Shown here: positions 8,092 through 16,921 of the stretch, piece after piece
How the letters are laid out: each line of letters begins with the position of its first letter
Position numbering within the stretch: the first letter of the stretch is position 1
NCBI GenBank assembly: GCA_019753235.1
Contig: JAIELF010000024.1
Coordinates: forward strand, 1-64,000
Direction: 5' to 3'
Source: a bacterium
Lineage (GTDB): Bacteria > Planctomycetota > Planctomycetia > Kolteriales > Kolteriaceae
Length of the DNA: 64,000 bases
The notes under the pieces: generated by a model
Seen by the model: the letters and a program-made list of their open reading frames with translations, nothing else
Told to the model about the DNA's origin: nothing
Database searches by the model: none
Position numbers and translations under genes: made by a program

Positions 8092-8616
8092 ATGGTCGAG
8101 ATCGAAATTGCCGACAGCCAAAAGATCGTCCCCCTTCGCCGGGCGCCGATTCGACGCCTTGTCCACCAGGTGTTGCGGGCCGAGGAAGTGACATCGGCAA
8201 AAATTGTCCTCGCCTTTGTTGACAATGAAGTGATCCACCGAGTCAATCGACAGCATCTGCAGCACGACTATCCCACGGATGTCATCACCTTTCCGTACGA
8301 GTCCCATGATGCCGACGTGGTGGGCGAGATCGTCATCAGCACCGAGTTTGCCGCTCAACAGGCCCCGCGCTTCGGCCACACGATTGAACAAGAGATCATG
8401 CTTTACATCATTCACGGGCTCTTACATCTGGTCGGCTACGACGATCATGATGCGGGGGATGCTCGGCAAATGAAGAGGCGACAAGAGCAACTCCTTCACG
8501 ATTGGAACGGCCCCGTCCGTGCTCCTTCCAAATCGAAGCCGACCCCCAAGCCCGCGAGCCGCAGCGTTAAGAGCCGACCCAAGGCTCCCAAACGTGGATC
8601 GAAAGGGCCCGCCTAA
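8092..8616 (+). CDS. ybeY: Endoribonuclease YbeY (rRNA maturation factor)
   Basis: The protein has 174 residues from ATG 8092. A TTG at 8023 is a longer alternative, but the family begins near the chosen start. YbeY is a zinc metallo-RNase acting in 16S rRNA 3' maturation and ribosome quality control. The zinc motif HGLLHLVGYDDHD is intact, and DYPTDVITFPY matches the conserved (T)DVLSFP-type segment. The last ~30 residues are an unusual Lys/Pro/Ser-rich basic tail (PSKSKPTPKPASRSVKSR and onward) absent from typical ~150-residue YbeY. The stop codon directly abuts the next ATG at 8617, so the two genes are co-translated. Confidence 0.94.
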   Translation: MVEIEIADSQKIVPLRRAPIRRLVHQVLRAEEVTSAKIVLAFVDNEVIHRVNRQHLQHDYPTDVITFPYESHDADVVGEIVISTEFAAQQAPRFGHTIEQEIMLYIIHGLLHLVGYDDHDAGDARQMKRRQEQLLHDWNGPVRAPSKSKPTPKPASRSVKSRPKAPKRGSKGPA

Positions 8617-9867
8617 ATGCTCCCTTTGGCTGCGTTTGCCGTTGTCGCTTTGCTGCTGCTGTCGGCCATCTGGCTCGGTGCATTGACCGAGTTCTCCCGG
8701 AGTCGGCTCGAGCGGTACTGCGCGCGCCGACAACGCGATATGCTAGGCAAGATTCTCGCTCACGATGACGAAGTCGTCCTCGCCTTGCGGTTGTGGAATC
8801 GACTCTTATTGTTGGCACTGGCCGCGGTGATCTACCTTCACACTCGCTCGGCCGACTCGGCATCGTGGCTGGCGTATTTCGCCCTCTTTTCACTCGCGGC
8901 CGTGCTTCTGGAGAATGGCGTCGCGCGACCCATCGGCGAAGCCTTTGCCGAGCCGATCCTCTACTGGTCCTGGACGTTACTGAACTTGCTGCGACTGGCC
9001 ATTTATCCGGTCGTCTGGTTGGAATCGGGCTGGAGCGAGTTCATTCATCGATTCAGCACGCAAGACGATCCCGGCACCAGTCCTCTTCAAGAGGAAATCC
9101 GAACCGTCGTCAACGAAGGAGAACGCGAAGGACAGGTGATGCCCGAAGCAGTCGACATGATTGCTGGACTCATGGATTTGCATCAGGTCGAAGTAGGGCA
9201 GATCATGACGCCGCGCACCGATCTGGAAATGTTCCCCATCCAGACCACCATCCAAGACGCTCGGCAAAAAGTTGCCGAGTCGGGACATTCGCGCGTCCCG
9301 GTCTACGGAAGCAACCGCGACGACATTGTCGGCGTCCTCTACGCGAAGGACTTGCTCCCACACTTGGAGAACTCCGCGACGGCAGACCTCTCCTTTATTC
9401 AGCTTCGCCAGCCCCTGTATGTCCCCTATTCGAAGCCCGTCGACATTTTGCTGCGTGAGTTTCAGAAGGGAGGAATTCATCTGGCGATCGTGCTGGATGA
9501 TTACGGCGGCGTGGCGGGACTGGTCACCATTGAAGACATCATGGAGGAGATCGTCGGCGATATTCGTGACGAGTATGACGAAGACGAACGACCACCGATT
9601 GAACGCATCGACGAGCAGTCGTTCAACGTCGACGCACGGCTCGACATTGATTCTGTAAACGAAGCTATCCCCCTGCAAATTCCCGAAGGCGAAGACTACG
9701 ACACTCTGGGAGGGTTCGTCGCCAATATTCTGGGGCGAATCCCTCACCAGGATGAATCCTTCGAGCACGCGGGCTTCCAATTCACGATTCTGGAAGCAAC
9801 CGACCGAGCGATAGGGCGGATCCGAATTCGCCCCATTTCGACAACCAACCACGCCAACCCAGAGTAA
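8617..9867 (+). CDS. CorC/HlyC-family CBS-domain transporter protein
   Basis: The 416-residue protein has an N-terminal DUF21/CNNM-like membrane part with about three to four hydrophobic helices (1-145), then a CBS pair (MTPRTDLEMFP near 195 to the EDIMEEIVGDI segment near 310), and a C-terminal CorC_HlyC domain (YDTLGGFV, GRIP). This family is linked to magnesium or cobalt efflux and is membrane-bound. The transmembrane part looks short compared with typical CNNM domains. Its start overlaps no other gene but follows the ybeY stop without a gap. The substrate is not shown by the sequence. Confidence 0.9.
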   Translation: MLPLAAFAVVALLLLSAIWLGALTEFSRSRLERYCARRQRDMLGKILAHDDEVVLALRLWNRLLLLALAAVIYLHTRSADSASWLAYFALFSLAAVLLENGVARPIGEAFAEPILYWSWTLLNLLRLAIYPVVWLESGWSEFIHRFSTQDDPGTSPLQEEIRTVVNEGEREGQVMPEAVDMIAGLMDLHQVEVGQIMTPRTDLEMFPIQTTIQDARQKVAESGHSRVPVYGSNRDDIVGVLYAKDLLPHLENSATADLSFIQLRQPLYVPYSKPVDILLREFQKGGIHLAIVLDDYGGVAGLVTIEDIMEEIVGDIRDEYDEDERPPIERIDEQSFNVDARLDIDSVNEAIPLQIPEGEDYDTLGGFVANILGRIPHQDESFEHAGFQFTILEATDRAIGRIRIRPISTTNHANPE

Positions 9868-10030
9868 CGTTTCTGACCCCTCTCCACTTTTTGCCCGGAA
9901 AGATGCTCGGCCCCGTGCCGTTTGGGATTGACCCATCTTGGCATTGATCTATACGGCATCTCGCAACCGTCGATTCTCCTCATGTGGATCCCTGTTCGTA
10001 ACGAGTCGCTCTCGATTAGGGAGGATAGTC

Positions 10031-11542
10031 GTGCTTCACGGTCGCTTCGTCAGTGGATTGATCATGGTGTTGTGGGTGGGCGTTGCCGGGAACGGTTTCG
10101 CTCAATCGCTGGGTCAACCCCAGCCTGTGTCGAACGGAGGAAGCACGTCGGTCCGAACAATTCCCAAGGCGACGAGCACGACGCCTCGGCTTGATCCCTC
10201 AACTACTCCCGATCCAGTCACCCGAATGATACCTGACGAAGAACGGATTCCCGCGGAGCCCACGACGGACGAATCTTCCACGCGATCGTGGTGGAACTTT
10301 GGTTCGTTCTGGTCTCGGCCGGCTCCCGCGACGACACCGGTACGTGAATCTCTCTGGACAAAGACCAAACGCCGATTTGGCTTCGACACCGAAGAACCTA
10401 CCGTGGCGTCAACCTTTCAGAAAGAGCGAACGATCGACCGTGAAACGAACGAGGAGTTCCTCAAGGCCGAGGATCTTTTTCGCAAAGAGGATTACGAGGG
10501 AGCACAGAAGGCTTTCAAGTCACTCGCTCGCAAGTTCAAAGACAAGGCTGTGGAGGAGGATATTCTCTTCATGCTGGCCGAGTCGCAGTTCAAGCTCGAC
10601 ATGCTCCCCAAAGCCCAGGACAGCTATCACAAACTATTGATGAAGTATCCCAACACTCGCTACATGCCTCAAGCGGTACAGCGATCCTACGACATCGCTT
10701 ATTACTGGTTGGAAGATTCGCGTCTTCGGGCTGAGGGGAAATCAGGCAAATACGGTTTCTCTCGCTACATCAACTTCCTCGACCGGACTCGTCCTGTGTT
10801 TGATGCAGAGGGCCGGGCGATTGAAACGGTCGAAGTGATCCAACAGTTCGACCCCTTCGGTCCGTTGACGGATGACGCGGTCATGATGGCGGCTGCTCAG
10901 AGCTTCATCTCTGACCGGTACGTGCAGGCGGCCGGCTACTATCAACAACTGGTTGCTGACCAGCCCCAAAGCGAACATGCGTCGAAGGCGAAGATCCTAG
11001 CCGAGCAGGCATTTCTTCGCTCGTATCGCGGGCCTCAGTACGATTCTTCTGACTTGAGCGGTGCCGAGCAAATGGGCAAGGCGGCTTTGGATACGGCCGA
11101 GCAATATGGTGATGACCAAAGACGTCGGCTCGAAGCGGACCTTCGGGCCATCCACATTGAAAGAGCCAAACGAGACTTCATCAGCGGCGAAGACTTTCGC
11201 AAGCGTTGGCTCTACACCTCCGCAAAATTCTACTACACCGAAGTCGTTAAGAAGTATCCGGACACGGATTGGGCTCGCCTGGCCAAGGAAAAACTCGACG
11301 AGTTAAAGGGTCTAGAGACCCAGCATTTCAGCCTCAAGGAATTCGTCAACAATCCGAAGAGTGGTGGCTGGACCGCCAATCGTTCACCATCCCCATTCTT
11401 CGCGAATACCGCTGGCGAGAGTCAGCTCCCGGGTGCAGAGGCTCCGCAGCGAGTCGAAAGCTCGACGTCGGCTCCCGACGATCGACCCGCGCCGAAGAGC
11501 AAGTCGACCTGGGGACTGCGAAACTGGCTTGATCAACTCTAA
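10031..11542 (+). CDS. Exported TPR protein, BamD/YfiO-like
   Basis: The 503-residue protein starts at GTG 10031 because AGGGAGG (10018-10024) lies 6 nt upstream. The start then gives a signal peptide ending in GFAQ; earlier in-frame TTG starts give no signal. A proline/threonine-rich linker (30-130) leads to TPR units (FLKAEDLFRKEDYEGAQKAF, then LDMLPKAQDSYHKLLMKYP), a split continuing to a last TPR (TSAKFYYTEVVKKYPDTDWA). BamD/YfiO-like proteins help assemble outer-membrane beta-barrels, and lptE follows 98 nt downstream, so an outer-membrane role fits. No lipobox Cys is visible, unlike true BamD. The tail is low complexity. Confidence 0.82.
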   Translation: MLHGRFVSGLIMVLWVGVAGNGFAQSLGQPQPVSNGGSTSVRTIPKATSTTPRLDPSTTPDPVTRMIPDEERIPAEPTTDESSTRSWWNFGSFWSRPAPATTPVRESLWTKTKRRFGFDTEEPTVASTFQKERTIDRETNEEFLKAEDLFRKEDYEGAQKAFKSLARKFKDKAVEEDILFMLAESQFKLDMLPKAQDSYHKLLMKYPNTRYMPQAVQRSYDIAYYWLEDSRLRAEGKSGKYGFSRYINFLDRTRPVFDAEGRAIETVEVIQQFDPFGPLTDDAVMMAAAQSFISDRYVQAAGYYQQLVADQPQSEHASKAKILAEQAFLRSYRGPQYDSSDLSGAEQMGKAALDTAEQYGDDQRRRLEADLRAIHIERAKRDFISGEDFRKRWLYTSAKFYYTEVVKKYPDTDWARLAKEKLDELKGLETQHFSLKEFVNNPKSGGWTANRSPSPFFANTAGESQLPGAEAPQRVESSTSAPDDRPAPKSKSTWGLRNWLDQL

Positions 11543-11562
11543 TCAACAGCAATCGCCCCCTG

Positions 11563-11590
11563 GGGGAGAAGCAATCGACACTTGCTCCCC
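11563..11590 (+). terminator. Possible hairpin between the TPR gene and lptE
   Basis: GGGGA (11563-11567) pairs with TCCCC (11586-11590) and GCAA (11571-11574) with TTGC (11582-11585), with a GAA bulge and a 7-nt loop. No T-run follows. It could limit read-through or mark an RNA-processing site. Confidence 0.3.
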
Positions 11591-11640
11591 TTAGGCAAAA
11601 CGAATGATCTGATGGGAAGAAAAGTGATTCAGGAGATTCT

Positions 11641-12150
11641 GTGACCAAGCGTGCAAGGCTGATTCTTGAAACGGCGTTTGCCCTGGCGATTGGTACGCTG
11701 GCCGGTTGCGGATACGCCACGCGAGGTCTCTATTCGCCCGACATCGAAACGGTGTCGGTGCCGATCTTTCAATCGACCGGTTTTCGGCGTGATGTCGAAA
11801 TCCAACTGACGGAGAAAGTTGTCAAAGCCATCGAGGCTCAAACGCCATTCAAAGTCGTCCAATCGGGCGGCGACACGGAGCTTCGCGGCAAGATCATCAA
11901 TTATTTCAAAGCCCCTTTCGGCGAAGACGGGGCAGACAACCCCCGCGGCGGATTGATGATGATGAACCTGTCGCTCACCTGGGTCGATAATCGCTCTGGG
12001 GGAGTTATCAAAGAGACGACGCAGTCATTCACCATCGATAACAACGGTTCTTACGTCATCGATCTGGGCCAATCCCAAGCCACCGCTCAAGAGAAAATCT
12101 ACGACGAAATGGCCGACTATGTCGTCAGCATGATGCAAGCCCCCTGGTGA
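11641..12150 (+). CDS. lptE: LPS-assembly lipoprotein LptE
   Basis: The 169-residue protein starts at GTG 11641, with AGGAGA 5 nt upstream. A signal peptide with lipobox (TLAGC-GY, Cys near residue 23) makes it an outer-membrane lipoprotein. The body matches LptE: YSPDIETVSVPIFQS, a R-x-D-V-E-I-Q-L-T helix, ELRGKI, and LSLTWVDNRSG. LptE plugs the LptD translocon for lipopolysaccharide insertion. It supports a Gram-negative style outer membrane in this organism. It runs convergently toward the DinG-like gene, with only 26 nt between them. Confidence 0.9.
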   Translation: MTKRARLILETAFALAIGTLAGCGYATRGLYSPDIETVSVPIFQSTGFRRDVEIQLTEKVVKAIEAQTPFKVVQSGGDTELRGKIINYFKAPFGEDGADNPRGGLMMMNLSLTWVDNRSGGVIKETTQSFTIDNNGSYVIDLGQSQATAQEKIYDEMADYVVSMMQAPW

Positions 12151-12176
12151 AGCATCCAGAGGGGATTGCCGACCGA

Positions 12177-14180
12177 TCAACTCTCGCACTCTTCCTGTTC
12201 CAGAAGCATCACTTCGCCTGATCGATGTATATGGACGGGGCAAGGCGGAAGAACCTCTAGGAATCGCTTGCCGTAGGGCTTCGTGATGATGCGTGGATCC
12301 ATGATGACGACTTGCCCGTGATCGCTTCTCGATCGAATCAGTCGACCAAAGCCTTGCTTGAATTTCAAGATCGCCTCGGGAAGGGTCAGGTCCTTAAAAG
12401 GATTCCCGCCGCGCTGCCGAACGGCATCCAAACGGGCTTCCACCACCGGTCGATCCGGGACCGAGAATGGGAGCCTGGTGATGATCACACTCCGCAGAGC
12501 TTGGCCCGGCACATCGACCCCTTGCCAAAAACTATCCGCTCCCATGAGGACACCGCGAGGCGATCGACGAAAGACCTCGAGCATTTTGGAACGGGGCATT
12601 CCCGAACTCTGCGATACCAGATCGTACTCATGCTGAGCCAGCCAACCCGCCAGCGCCTCGGCCGCTTGACGAAGTGCTCGGTGACTGGTGAAAAGGATGA
12701 AGACGCCCCCTTGCGTCGAGTCAATCCACGTCGTCAACCGATCGATCAGAGCACGATCGAAGCGGGCCGAATCAGCCGATGGATCGGGCATGTCCGCCAA
12801 GATGTGCAGCTCGCATTGCGATGGGTAATCGAAAGGGCTCCCCAAAAGTAGCGACGGTGAATCCGCGAGCCCGATACGAGAACGGAAGTAATCAAACCCC
12901 TTTTCACCTCCTGCACTCAACGTGGCACTAGTGAGGATCGGGGTGGATCCTTTGGTCCAAAGCATCTCCCGAAGCGTCGTGCCGACATCGATGGGGCTAC
13001 TCGATAGCGTGGTTCGTCTTCGATCGTCACTCTCGGCCCAATAGACGAATCCCTCGATCTCTTGGCCAATCCAGGTTCGAATGGAATCGGCCAGATCCCG
13101 GCAGCGTAGGGCGGCGGCGGTCAACTCGATCCGCTCGGTTTCTTTCTCGATCGATGGAGCTTTCTCGCTCATCAACCGGGCCAAACTCTTAAGTACATCC
13201 GAGAACCGATCGGTCACCACGCCCGGCAACATGCGCGAAACACTCAGTCTCCTTTCGCTTAACCAATGATGAACATCGTCAAAAAGATCATGCGACAGAT
13301 ACCGAGCCTGCTGCACACCTTCGATCAAGCTCTCCAATCGATGGGCAATGAGAAGACCTTTCTGGGTCCGCTCGTTGTAAAGCCGATTCATCAGGTAATC
13401 GACCTGCCCGCGACTGATGGAGAGACCCAAATGATTCGAGGCGGCCTCCTCGAGCGTATGAGCTTCATCCAGGACAAGAATCTGGTAGTCGGGCAAAATA
13501 CTGAAGCCTCGTTGCCGAAGGGCCAGGTCGGCAAAAAAGAGACTGTGATTGACCACCAGCAAATTCGCCGACCAGACTCGTCGCCGAGCCGCATAGTAGA
13601 AACACTTCTCATGCTCGGGACAGGCTCGCCCCAGGCAGTTACCATGCTCGCTTTGCACCTGCTCCCAAACGATGGGCAACGGCGATGAAGTCAAATCGCT
13701 TCGGCTTCCGTCACCTGTCGACTCGGCCCACTGCGCGACGGATTCTAGCTGGCGATGGGCTTCCTCTTCGAAAAGCGTCTGATCCGCGCGAGCAAGAGCC
13801 ACTTGCAACCGGCGCCGACTCAGATAATTCGAGCGTCCTTTGACGAGCACCGCCGAGAACTCTTGCGGCCAAAGACTACGCAGAAAGGGGATGTCTTTTT
13901 GAATCAGTTGTTCTTGCAGGCTGATCGTATGAGTCGAGACCACTACCCGTTTGGTGTCGGATTCGCGAGTCGCTGCCAACAGGGCAGGGACCAGGTACGC
14001 GAAGCTCTTACCGACGCCCGTCCCTGCTTCGACCACCAACGGGGAAGCCGAATCGATGGCGGCGTAAACTCGCTGCGCCATCTGGCTCTGCTCAAGGCGA
14101 GTCTCATAGTTCCGAAGTCGACGGGCCACTCGACCCGAAGGCCCGAGAATCTCCTCGATCTGATCCATCCTTGGCTTCAT
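12177..14180 (-). CDS. DinG/XPD-family ATP-dependent helicase
   Basis: The 667-residue superfamily 2 helicase has Walker A GTGVGKS (53-59), motif Ia VSTHTISLQEQL, DEAH (238-241), and C-terminal motifs including FTSHRALR and GRLIRS. It unwinds DNA 5' to 3' in related enzymes. Of the four Cys that bind the 4Fe-4S cluster in E. coli DinG (120, 194, 199, 205), three appear here (C182, C187, C193). The first aligned position is Ser121 (KGRSNYLS instead of KGRxNYLC). ATG 14180 has GGAG 4 nt upstream; ATG 14168 and an upstream frame to 14294 are alternatives. Confidence 0.88.
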   Translation of the reverse strand: MKPRMDQIEEILGPSGRVARRLRNYETRLEQSQMAQRVYAAIDSASPLVVEAGTGVGKSFAYLVPALLAATRESDTKRVVVSTHTISLQEQLIQKDIPFLRSLWPQEFSAVLVKGRSNYLSRRRLQVALARADQTLFEEEAHRQLESVAQWAESTGDGSRSDLTSSPLPIVWEQVQSEHGNCLGRACPEHEKCFYYAARRRVWSANLLVVNHSLFFADLALRQRGFSILPDYQILVLDEAHTLEEAASNHLGLSISRGQVDYLMNRLYNERTQKGLLIAHRLESLIEGVQQARYLSHDLFDDVHHWLSERRLSVSRMLPGVVTDRFSDVLKSLARLMSEKAPSIEKETERIELTAAALRCRDLADSIRTWIGQEIEGFVYWAESDDRRRTTLSSSPIDVGTTLREMLWTKGSTPILTSATLSAGGEKGFDYFRSRIGLADSPSLLLGSPFDYPSQCELHILADMPDPSADSARFDRALIDRLTTWIDSTQGGVFILFTSHRALRQAAEALAGWLAQHEYDLVSQSSGMPRSKMLEVFRRSPRGVLMGADSFWQGVDVPGQALRSVIITRLPFSVPDRPVVEARLDAVRQRGGNPFKDLTLPEAILKFKQGFGRLIRSRSDHGQVVIMDPRIITKPYGKRFLEVLPPCPVHIHRSGEVMLLEQEECES

Positions 14181-14348
14181 CCCTCTCCGTGGTAAAGCTC
14201 CCTTCTTATTGTTGCGAAGATGAGGAAGATCTGAAGATAAATTCCTCTTATTCCCTCCACGACGCGACGTCCCAAGTCTTCCGATTCGCGCCAATGAGCG
14301 AACGCAAAGGATGATTCCAGGCTAGAAACGGTTCCCCTTCGCCATCTT

Positions 14349-15374
14349 CTACCGATGACGACCAGGGGTTGGTCGTAAGGGGAGATCGGACGGAATCTCT
14401 GGGGCATCGGGTTCAGCCAACGGTTCTGTCGGTGGCAAAAGGGTAGGGCTGGTCGACGGAGTCTTCCGAGGATCCGCGGGCTTGCCGTCATCATCAACCA
14501 CGACATCTTCGCCCATCGAGATTCGATTCGCGACGCCGTCGGTCGTCACTCCACGCAGACGAACACGCGCGCGATCCTCCGCAAGAATGCCTGCCTTCGG
14601 GAGGTCGCTCATCGAAACTTGCGTGACAGCGACATCGGCACATGACCCAACATAAATCCCACCGCGCCCGGAGTGGTGAATCTCGCATGCTTTTATCGTG
14701 ATGTCTCGGCAAACACCGCGAACTTGAATCGCGTCGATGCGGTAACCTCGAAAAATGAAGTTCTGAAGCACGACATGCGACGCTCCATCGAACACAACTC
14801 CTCCCGGCAGACTTGTCGCCCAAAGATCTTCTTCTGCCGGCATGCGCAGATTCTTACCCGCGAAGAAGAGAAGCGTCTCATGGCGAGCAGCCTGCCCCGC
14901 CAAGAGCGTTCCGCTTGCTTGATCTGGATCGTCCAGCGACATCGCGATCGGCTTACCCGCTTGATAGAGGCGAGTGAACGTCTTCGTGGGGCGATCGAGA
15001 CGAAAGAGTTCCCCTCGACGATGCGTCCATTCATCGGGGATGGGCCGCCAGCCGACCCATTCTTGTCCACCGCCATCAATGGTCAGTGGTCGTCGCGCAC
15101 TCCCCAGTCGGCGTTTTCCTTCGACGACGAACGACTCGGTGTAGGGTTCCGACACTGGCAGGATGACGATCCGTCCACCCATCGCCACTCGCCGAAGCGC
15201 CGATTGCACCGTTCGCACCGGCCCGGTGTGATACCCATCGACAGTTGCAGAGACACCATCGCGGCGGTCGTTACCACGACGATGATCGACGTAGATGGTG
15301 GATGCTCCGCGCGCGATGAAGTCGCCCAAAAAAAGTACGGCCACGGGCCAAAGCCTGAGCGTGGTCACATGCAT
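14349..15374 (-). CDS. Exported parallel beta-helix protein
   Basis: The 341-residue protein starts with a signal peptide (LRLWPVAVLFLGDFIARG). The body resembles right-handed parallel beta-helix proteins such as pectate lyase-like folds: a STIYVDHRRGND start, VRTVQSALRR, and periodic FRGYRIDAIQV, ITIKACEIHHSGRGGIYV, VAVTQVSMSDL turns. The substrate is not evident. The C-terminal ~55 residues are Pro/Asp rich. ATG 15374 was preferred because the upstream TTG gives an N-terminal extension before the signal. No clear SD is visible. Confidence 0.75.
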   Translation of the reverse strand: MHVTTLRLWPVAVLFLGDFIARGASTIYVDHRRGNDRRDGVSATVDGYHTGPVRTVQSALRRVAMGGRIVILPVSEPYTESFVVEGKRRLGSARRPLTIDGGGQEWVGWRPIPDEWTHRRGELFRLDRPTKTFTRLYQAGKPIAMSLDDPDQASGTLLAGQAARHETLLFFAGKNLRMPAEEDLWATSLPGGVVFDGASHVVLQNFIFRGYRIDAIQVRGVCRDITIKACEIHHSGRGGIYVGSCADVAVTQVSMSDLPKAGILAEDRARVRLRGVTTDGVANRISMGEDVVVDDDGKPADPRKTPSTSPTLLPPTEPLAEPDAPEIPSDLPLRPTPGRHR

Positions 15375-15460
15375 GTCATATTCCGCAGCTAACGTCGTCG
15401 GTGAGCAAAGAGGGCGGGGCAATCACGATGTATGTGATTGAGATCACCGAAGCGAGAAGA

Positions 15461-16921
15461 TCACGCGATGATTTCGTGAACAACTTTGCCATGCACGTCG
15501 GTCAGCCGAAAGTCTCTTCCGGCAAAGCGGAACGTGAGCTTCTCGTGATCGAAGCCAAGTAAGTGCAAGATCGTGGCGTGCAAGTCATGAACATGAACCG
15601 GATTCTCGACGGCTTTGAAGCCAAACTCATCGGTGGCGCCGTAGACCGTGCCCCCTTTGACGCCGCCACCCGCAAGCCAGGCGGTGAAGCCGTAATGATT
15701 GTGATCTCGGCCGTTTGCTTTACCATCGTTCAACCCCGGTGTAGGAAGCTCGACAGTCGGCGTTCGACCAAACTCGCCCGTGCAGACGACCAGGGTTTCA
15801 TCCAGCAGGCCGCGAAGTTTGAGATCCTTCAGAAATGCGCCGATCCCCTGATCGCATTCGCCGGCCAGCTTGCGATGTCTGTCCGCAATATCGTCGTGCG
15901 AATCCCATGGCTGACCCTCGCCGTGCCAAAGCTGAAGGAAGCGAACGCCCCGTTCCAGAAGTCGCCGGGCGGTGAGCATCATCCGAGCATGAACACCGGG
16001 CCCGTACATTTCGCGAATGTAGGCGGGCTCTCGCTCGACGTCGAACGCGTCGGTCGCATCGATTTGCATGCGGTAGGCCAATTCGAACGATTCGAGTCTG
16101 CTCTCGAGAAGCGAGTCGTGCGGACGACTGGCGGCGTGTTTTCGGTTCATCGACAAAAGGAGATCCAGTTGCCGGCGTTGTTCTTCGAGGGAAGAATCTT
16201 GGCTTTGAATATGTTCGATGAGTCGATCGATATCGGTATGGACCGGGTCGACATAGGTCCCTTGAAAGACGCCGGGCAAGAATCCGGAATGCCAGTTCTG
16301 AGTCTCGGCAATCGGGTAGCCACGAGGAGACATTACGATGAAGCCGGGCAGGTTCTGATTCTCTGTTCCGAGCCCATAAAGGACCCACGAACCCAGACTG
16401 GGGCGGACTTGTCGAGCGTCGCCGCAGTTCATGAGCATCAGCGAAGGTTCATGATTGGGGACGTCCGCTTGCATGGATCGAACGATGCACATTTGATCGA
16501 CCGACTCGGCCGTATGTTTGAAGATTTCGCTCACCTCGATGCCACTTTGGCCGTAACGCGAAAAGGAGAAGGGGGACCCTAGGGCCGAACCTGTGGGACG
16601 CTCGGTGGACAGGTTGGGCGAGGGGAGAGGCTGCCCGTGTCGCTTGGTGAGTTCGGGCTTGGGATCGAAAGTATCGATGTGGCTGCATCCACCGTTGAGG
16701 AAGATATGCACCACCCGTTTCGCTTTCGGAGCGAAGTGGGGTGAGCGGGGCATGAGCGGCGACGAGGAAGTCTCGGCTCCGTACGCGGTCGAGAACAGAG
16801 CCGGAAGGGTGAGAGCCCCCATTCCCATGCCGCAACGGTGAAGAAGCTCGCGCCGAGAGATCGGCGGAGGTTGTGTCGCGCCAGTGACATCACGTGGTCT
16901 TTTCACAGCCCTCTCCGTCAA
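15461..16921 (-). CDS. DUF1501 Tat-exported protein
   Basis: The 486-residue protein starts with a Tat signal (SRRELLHRCGMGMGALTL). It matches DUF1501 proteins, which are partners of PSD1 proteins in planctomycetes and resemble sulfatase-like alkaline phosphatase folds. Family motifs include VVHIFLNGGCSHIDTFDPKP, LPSPNLS, and the closing GRDHNHYGFTAWLAGGGVKGG segment. TTG 16921 overlaps the preceding PSD1 stop (TTGA), which suggests translational coupling. A GTG at 16906 preceded closely by GGAGAGG is an equally possible start. The reaction catalysed is not known. Confidence 0.88.
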   Translation of the reverse strand: MTERAVKRPRDVTGATQPPPISRRELLHRCGMGMGALTLPALFSTAYGAETSSSPLMPRSPHFAPKAKRVVHIFLNGGCSHIDTFDPKPELTKRHGQPLPSPNLSTERPTGSALGSPFSFSRYGQSGIEVSEIFKHTAESVDQMCIVRSMQADVPNHEPSLMLMNCGDARQVRPSLGSWVLYGLGTENQNLPGFIVMSPRGYPIAETQNWHSGFLPGVFQGTYVDPVHTDIDRLIEHIQSQDSSLEEQRRQLDLLLSMNRKHAASRPHDSLLESRLESFELAYRMQIDATDAFDVEREPAYIREMYGPGVHARMMLTARRLLERGVRFLQLWHGEGQPWDSHDDIADRHRKLAGECDQGIGAFLKDLKLRGLLDETLVVCTGEFGRTPTVELPTPGLNDGKANGRDHNHYGFTAWLAGGGVKGGTVYGATDEFGFKAVENPVHVHDLHATILHLLGFDHEKLTFRFAGRDFRLTDVHGKVVHEIIA

